A stretch of DNA of 27,299 bases, from the NCBI GenBank assembly GCA_025201805.1, contig MU619241.1:9370-36668 (forward strand), read 5' to 3'. Numbering within the stretch: the first letter of the stretch is position 1; each line of letters begins with the position of its first letter. Origin of the DNA: Parasitella parasitica (Eukaryota > Mucoromycota > Mucoromycetes > Mucorales > Mucoraceae). The notes under the pieces were generated by a model. It was not told the DNA's origin and did no database searches. It saw only the letters and a program-made list of their open reading frames with translations. Below are positions 23,401 to 27,299 of this stretch, one piece after another. The translations under genes were made by a program, and so were the position numbers.

Positions 23401-24296
23401 TTTTTTTTTTTATTTTATTTTATAGTACAATCAATCAATTAATTCACGGAATAGCTTGCTTCTTTAAGAAACCTGATGACTGCCGCCGTTGATTAGAAAA
23501 AACTGTGCTGGCTTGATGGATTTGACATGACAAGCTGTCAGCTTCTTGCTCGATTCTTGTATATTTCATCTTTTACTAAATACACGCCAAATCCTCAAAT
23601 CCTCAAATCCTCAATGCCGACGCATAACAAATCTGTGTATACGGTTTCAAGCACAAATAATCTACCTTGCATGTAGCGAAATGTAGCCTAGACATAAAAG
23701 ATAGTTCAAGAGACCTTGGAATTCATGTGACTCCATGATTGTTCTACTAGATCTTCGATACACGAATCTCTTGAACGCATATAAATTACTCTCAGATCAT
23801 GCAGAATTTTGCTGGACGTTCATTTTCCTGGAATATTTGGGATGAAGAGCATAACGATTCTTTTATGTCTCTACCCCTAAATTCACTAAAAAAAATACTT
23901 GTATACATTTCGGCCACAAAAAAAGAAAAAAGAAAAAAGAAAAAAAAAAAAATAGAGGCATTTTTCGTTGTAGCCCAAGTCGAAAATTAGCCAAATTTCC
24001 CTTTGCACTGGAGTATTCGTTTCGTGTCAAAGTCAAGTCAATTTTTCTGTAGAAAATGTTCAATCTAATGCTCCACCCCACATGTCTTATTGTGCTTTGC
24101 ATGTCTACATAATAAATGGTTGTGCGAAAGCTCGGTGTAGATTTCCTGAAATCACCATTCCGTTGTTAAAATTCAATTCTCCTCGTCATCAACATCAGTA
24201 AAATCAATGCTTTGTCACATAATACCATGCAGTTGGCTGTGTAAATGCGGAGCGCACTCTAATCCAATTTTTATTATTGTCATGTACGTGCATGGA
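23401..24296. other. Intergenic between two minus-strand polarity genes
   Basis: About 900 bp that should hold the Rax2 promoter and the RhoGAP 3' UTR. It includes three perfect tandem copies of an 8-nt unit (23589-23612) and an A-rich purine tract (about 23918-23953). Frames on both strands lack motifs. Confidence 0.55.
23589..23612. repeat. Three tandem copies of AAATCCTC
   Basis: Three exact 8-nt copies, about 310 nt upstream of the Rax2-like start codon. Read on the minus strand the unit is GAGGATTT. It could be a cluster of factor-binding sites or simple slippage. Confidence 0.7.
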
Positions 24297-26665
24297 TCAA
24301 AATATTTCAGCTCCTGTGTGAGCATCGTTTGGGTGAGAGCAATGCTCGTCCACATGCGTCAACTGCTGATTCGTATCAATCGCAGCAGTTGCGTCGTCGT
24401 CGTCATCGTCGTCGTGTTGATCTTCTTCAAAGAACCATTCCACCTGTTGAATGATAGCCTCAATGATTTTGCTGTGAAGATCTGACATCATGATACTGCT
24501 GAGGTCTTCTTGTGCAGACCTTAGTAGACCAACAGAGAAAATCAGAGCAAGATTTGATGTTTCCATCTTGTTGATTTCGGAATAGGAAGCTACCAGGTTG
24601 AGATGGCGCATTAAATATTGCAACACAATATAGTTGGGCGTCGGTAAGCTGTGGATGATAGATTTGATTTGAAACATCCGCTCTTCATAATCAGATATTT
24701 CTATAAAAGAGGCTTTAGTATACCAGCTGTGATGGACAAGGTACCATGCTACTTTACTTGCTGCCTCTATAAACCAGTCGTAGTATTCATGCGTCATTAA
24801 AGGATTTCGAAGTTCACGGAAATAAAGCTTTAGTAAACCAGTTACAGTATTAATATCACCTTCTTCTTGTAGTGGTACATTCTCTCCTAGTATTCACAGC
24901 GTTGTCAGTTATGTCATTATTCGGCTGTTGCTGTGATATCCCTACTCTTGTTGAATGTGGCTCTATATTTTTGTATTGCGGAAGCAGGACCTGATAATCT
25001 ATATATACCAACTGATTGTAATCCTCTAGCCTCTACCTGCTGAATGCATTGCGATACTATATGAGGTATATCTCCGTTGTCTTCCATTCGCAGATAGCCA
25101 CCGAAAACATCGTTCTCTATGCAAATGACATGAGCCCTAGTAATGCGATTGTACCTGCTTCTTTACCTCCACCAAGCTGCGTTTGACCGTATACATATTT
25201 TGGCTCAATCTTGTTCACATTGTTTTCATTACCACTGCTTCGATTGTCTGGTTTTGACGAGAACCAGTTGCCCCGGCTCCTTTTATCGTCAGCATGCTCC
25301 TTGGTCATTTTTCGGTTCACCTTCATTTGGCCCTCATCGAATGTAAGAGTCTTTAGCAGCCTCATAATCTCAGTTTCTCCATTTTGACCTTCTTTGCGTG
25401 CAATCAGTTCTCGCATAATCGCATCTAGCCATGATGAGAATTCCTTGTCACTCGTTGTTTGTATGTACAGCTTGACTTTTTGAGGCGTAGAGATGATAAA
25501 CACATGTTTGCGTTTGGTATCTTGTTTTCCAGCAGGATCAATTTTGCACGATTCGAGATCAAAACTTCCCACAGGAACGTGAGATGGAGACGGTTTCTGT
25601 TACCGTTGTGAGTCATTTGCTGCTACAAGCTCGTGGGCATAAAGTGTGCGTATACATTACTTTGCTTTTGACATGTCCCTCCTTGTACAAGAGCAGAAAT
25701 CCATTAGATAACACTGCATAATACACTTTCCAGGAGCTTAGTTTTCCTCCGTCTTCCTTGTCAGAAATCATCTTCATTTGAATATATCCCTTGTGTCTGA
25801 TCCAATCTGTTTGCAGCCTGTCAAATTCCTATAGAGCAGTTGGTAATACGATTACTTGTTTTCTTTGCCATGACTATATACCAATTTCTGCAGATCGTTG
25901 GGTTTCAGCCCTTGAAGAAAGGTTTCTGTGCTATTATCACGCTGAGGCAATGGAGGAGGGGCTTCTTGACTCGGCTTGTCCCATCGAGATTCGCCAGTTG
26001 CCTCACTAAAGTAATAGATGGTTCCCTCAGAGTCTACATCAAGTAAGCGTGAGCAATTTATATGGACGCGTTCTTGCTAAAGCTTACCAAATGCATGCTC
26101 CCATCCTGTAGGCAGAGGAAACTCTTTGTTATCGGCGTTGGATTGGATAGATGGATTTCGTTTTGCTGGCACACGAGGAGGCACATCACCATCTTGCACT
26201 ATTGATAGCATGGTATCTGCCTGAATGAATGACAGTAGAAAAATTAGTATTTGCTGGTTTTGCATTACTGGTTGGCTTTACGTTTTCTTGAGCTATCAAG
26301 CAAAATAAGATTAGCACACAAACTTTGTATTTGACGGTTATTAATACGATACCCAAGTCTTTGGTTGTTTCTAGACGTATTCTATTTGCAGGAAAGAAGC
26401 CGATTTCTTCATTCAATTCGCCTGGGTGTGTATGTGTGCTTAGTACGGTTTGATATAAAACAGCTTGCCGTCAGCTACTCGTATATACCTTCCCACCTTT
26501 TGCAAGAATAACAAGAGTTAGGTTCATTCGCAATGCAATGCTTTACATCTCGTACCAGTCATCGTTATGCTTTTCTAATAATTTTATTCTGTCACCTTGC
26601 TTGAATGAAAGCTCAAACTCGCCTTCTGCAGCATAGTCCCATACAGCAATAAGATACTGTGTCAT
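24297..26665 (-). CDS. SH3-WW-PH-RhoGAP multidomain GTPase-activating protein
   Basis: Rho-family GAP with the domain order of animal ARHGAP12/15/27-type proteins. It would switch off a Rho/Cdc42-class GTPase at membranes, probably in polarity control (inferred). Exons on the minus strand: 26665-26547, 26496-26489, 26421-26353, 26292-26282, 26220-26088, 26033-25882, 25828-25661, 25596-25167, 25116-24946, 24886-24758, 24700-24297. They sum to 1794 nt and 597 aa, all in phase. SH3 is at 1-59 (AVWDYAAEGEFELSF, IGFFPANRI). WW is at 104-134 (Trp109, Trp131). PH is about 175-287 (HKGYIQMK, SSWKVYYAVL, closing Trp276). RhoGAP is about 364-540, with catalytic Arg403 in GIYRLSG and blocks KLYFREL, AAKISDYEERM and IHSLPTPN. 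An Asp run follows near the C-terminus. Exons 2 and 4 are only 8 and 11 nt. The ATG at 26665 directly opens the SH3 domain. The intron at 24757-24701 has no stop and is 3n long, so a naive ORF reads through it. Confidence 0.92.
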
Positions 26666-26822
26666 TATTTACTATAAATGCTTGAGTAACAAAAGAGTTG
26701 ATTTTATCCAACAACCTGCAATATTGGAAGGCAGCCCCTTTCTGACCACAGCATTCATTATTTCTGGATTGTGTCACATCACAGCCCCTATAAGCAGGTG
26801 TGGAGTCTACAGAGCCTCCCAT
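26613..26822 (-). other. Upstream ORF overlapping the RhoGAP start
   Basis: An ATG at 26822-26820 opens a 69-codon frame that runs past the RhoGAP ATG in a different frame and stops at 26613. If the transcript begins upstream of 26822 it would act as an overlapping uORF and lower translation of the GAP. The peptide (Cys-rich, no motif) is unlikely to matter in itself. Whether the leader includes it is unknown. Confidence 0.3.
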
Positions 26823-27110
26823 GTCAATTAGAGCTTTTGGAAAGAGGGATTATTTGTCCTGTTGGTGTGTACTTTTGAGAACATGATGATTATCGTTTTG
26901 AGTTGATGCATGCAATTTGTGAAGCTCATGGTATAAAAATTAAAGCGTAACAAGCGTGGTTTAGCTAAGCGCAAATATGAATCATGCAGTTGCAACGATT
27001 TCAAATGTAAGGAAATCCTGCTATTAGGAGAGGCATCTTTATTTTTTCATATTCGATCAAGCGAATCACAACAGGAAATACTATAATATATAATCGAATA
27101 TTGCAAGCTT
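26666..27110. other. Intergenic upstream of the RhoGAP gene
   Basis: About 445 bp between the RhoGAP start and the stop of the next minus-strand gene, presumably holding the RhoGAP promoter and that gene's 3' UTR. Nothing else is recognised apart from the upstream ORF. Confidence 0.5.
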
Positions 27111-27260
27111 TTACAATGCATGCCCTTGCGCTGATCGAAGCTCTAAATTATCTGAATTGTCCAAGACCTCAAGCACTGTATTACTGCTAATGCCAGGTTT
27201 ATAATCCTCTAAACACGAAAAGGAATGTCTAGCTTTACGAACAGGTTTGTGCTTCAAAAA
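27111..27260 (-). CDS. Last exon of a partial gene running off the right edge
   Basis: On the minus strand a TACTGAC branch-like site and a GTAG acceptor (ending at 27261) precede a 50-codon open exon ending in TAA at 27113-27111. It reads as a polar C-terminal tail (KHKPVRKARHSF, EDYKPGISSNTVLEVLDNSD). No domain is recognisable from this tail alone. The rest of the gene lies beyond position 27299. A competing open frame across the same acceptor exists but stops early. This is a splice-signal and composition call, not a homology call. Confidence 0.4.
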   Translation of the reverse strand, partial: FLKHKPVRKARHSFSCLEDYKPGISSNTVLEVLDNSDNLELRSAQGHAL

Positions 27261-27299
27261 CTACAGGCTCGTTGTCAGTAATAGAATTACATAGCAAAA

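Noticed and set aside
25791-26046. Plus-strand ORFs opposite the WW and PH exons of the RhoGAP gene
   Set aside because: The opposite strand has a consistent exon chain with WW and PH signatures; these are antisense shadows.

Overview
The window looks like nuclear DNA of a filamentous early-diverging fungus, most likely Mucoromycota (Mucorales-like). The evidence is AT-rich intergenic DNA, many short introns (about 49-87 nt, GT-AG with CTAAC/CTAAT/TACTAA-type branch sites), long homopolymer A/T tracts, and proteins typical of fungi (a Rax2 polarity marker, an Nrg1-like C2H2 repressor, a Gyp1-like TBC GAP) beside VWA8, which is lost from common yeasts. The species cannot be named from the sequence alone.

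Layout, left to right. 1-3156: AT-rich, no gene supported. 3157-5123 (-): a Gyp1/TBC1D22-type Rab GAP with at least five exons. 5124-7218: gene-poor, with one open coding-like stretch (5481-5829, +) and the frameshifted relic of a Tc1/mariner-like transposase (6541-7101, -). 7219-13447 (+): an 11-exon VWA8 gene, reconstructed in phase to 1870 aa. 14277-15122 (-): an intronless two-finger C2H2 regulator, convergent with VWA8 and with a TATA box at 15191-15198. 15123-19094: about 4 kb with no supported protein gene, holding homopolymer tracts and a GC-richer block (about 18000-18246) with nested complementary arms, reported as a candidate structured RNA or old repeat. 19095-23282 (-): a Rax2-type polarity marker of 1336 aa in four exons, whose cytoplasmic tail ends in an SH3 domain. 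24297-26665 (-): an SH3-WW-PH-RhoGAP protein of 597 aa in 11 exons, two of them micro-exons of 8 and 11 nt. 27111-27260 (-): the last exon of a further gene that runs off the right edge.

How the genes may work together. Three of the five complete genes act in polarity, Rho signalling or trafficking (Rab GAP, Rax2 landmark, RhoGAP). The RhoGAP and Rax2 genes are head-to-tail neighbours about 1 kb apart and both carry an SH3 domain. A shared role at the hyphal tip is an inference from known family roles and adjacency, not something the DNA proves. I see no prokaryotic-style defence, secondary-metabolite or CRISPR system. The least ordinary items are the Rax2-SH3 fusion, the two micro-exons, a GC-AG intron, a stop-free 3n intron inside the RhoGAP domain, and the 18.0-18.25 kb structured block. 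Introns and exon joins were derived by eye from splice signals, reading phase and family conservation; no alignment or RNA evidence was available.
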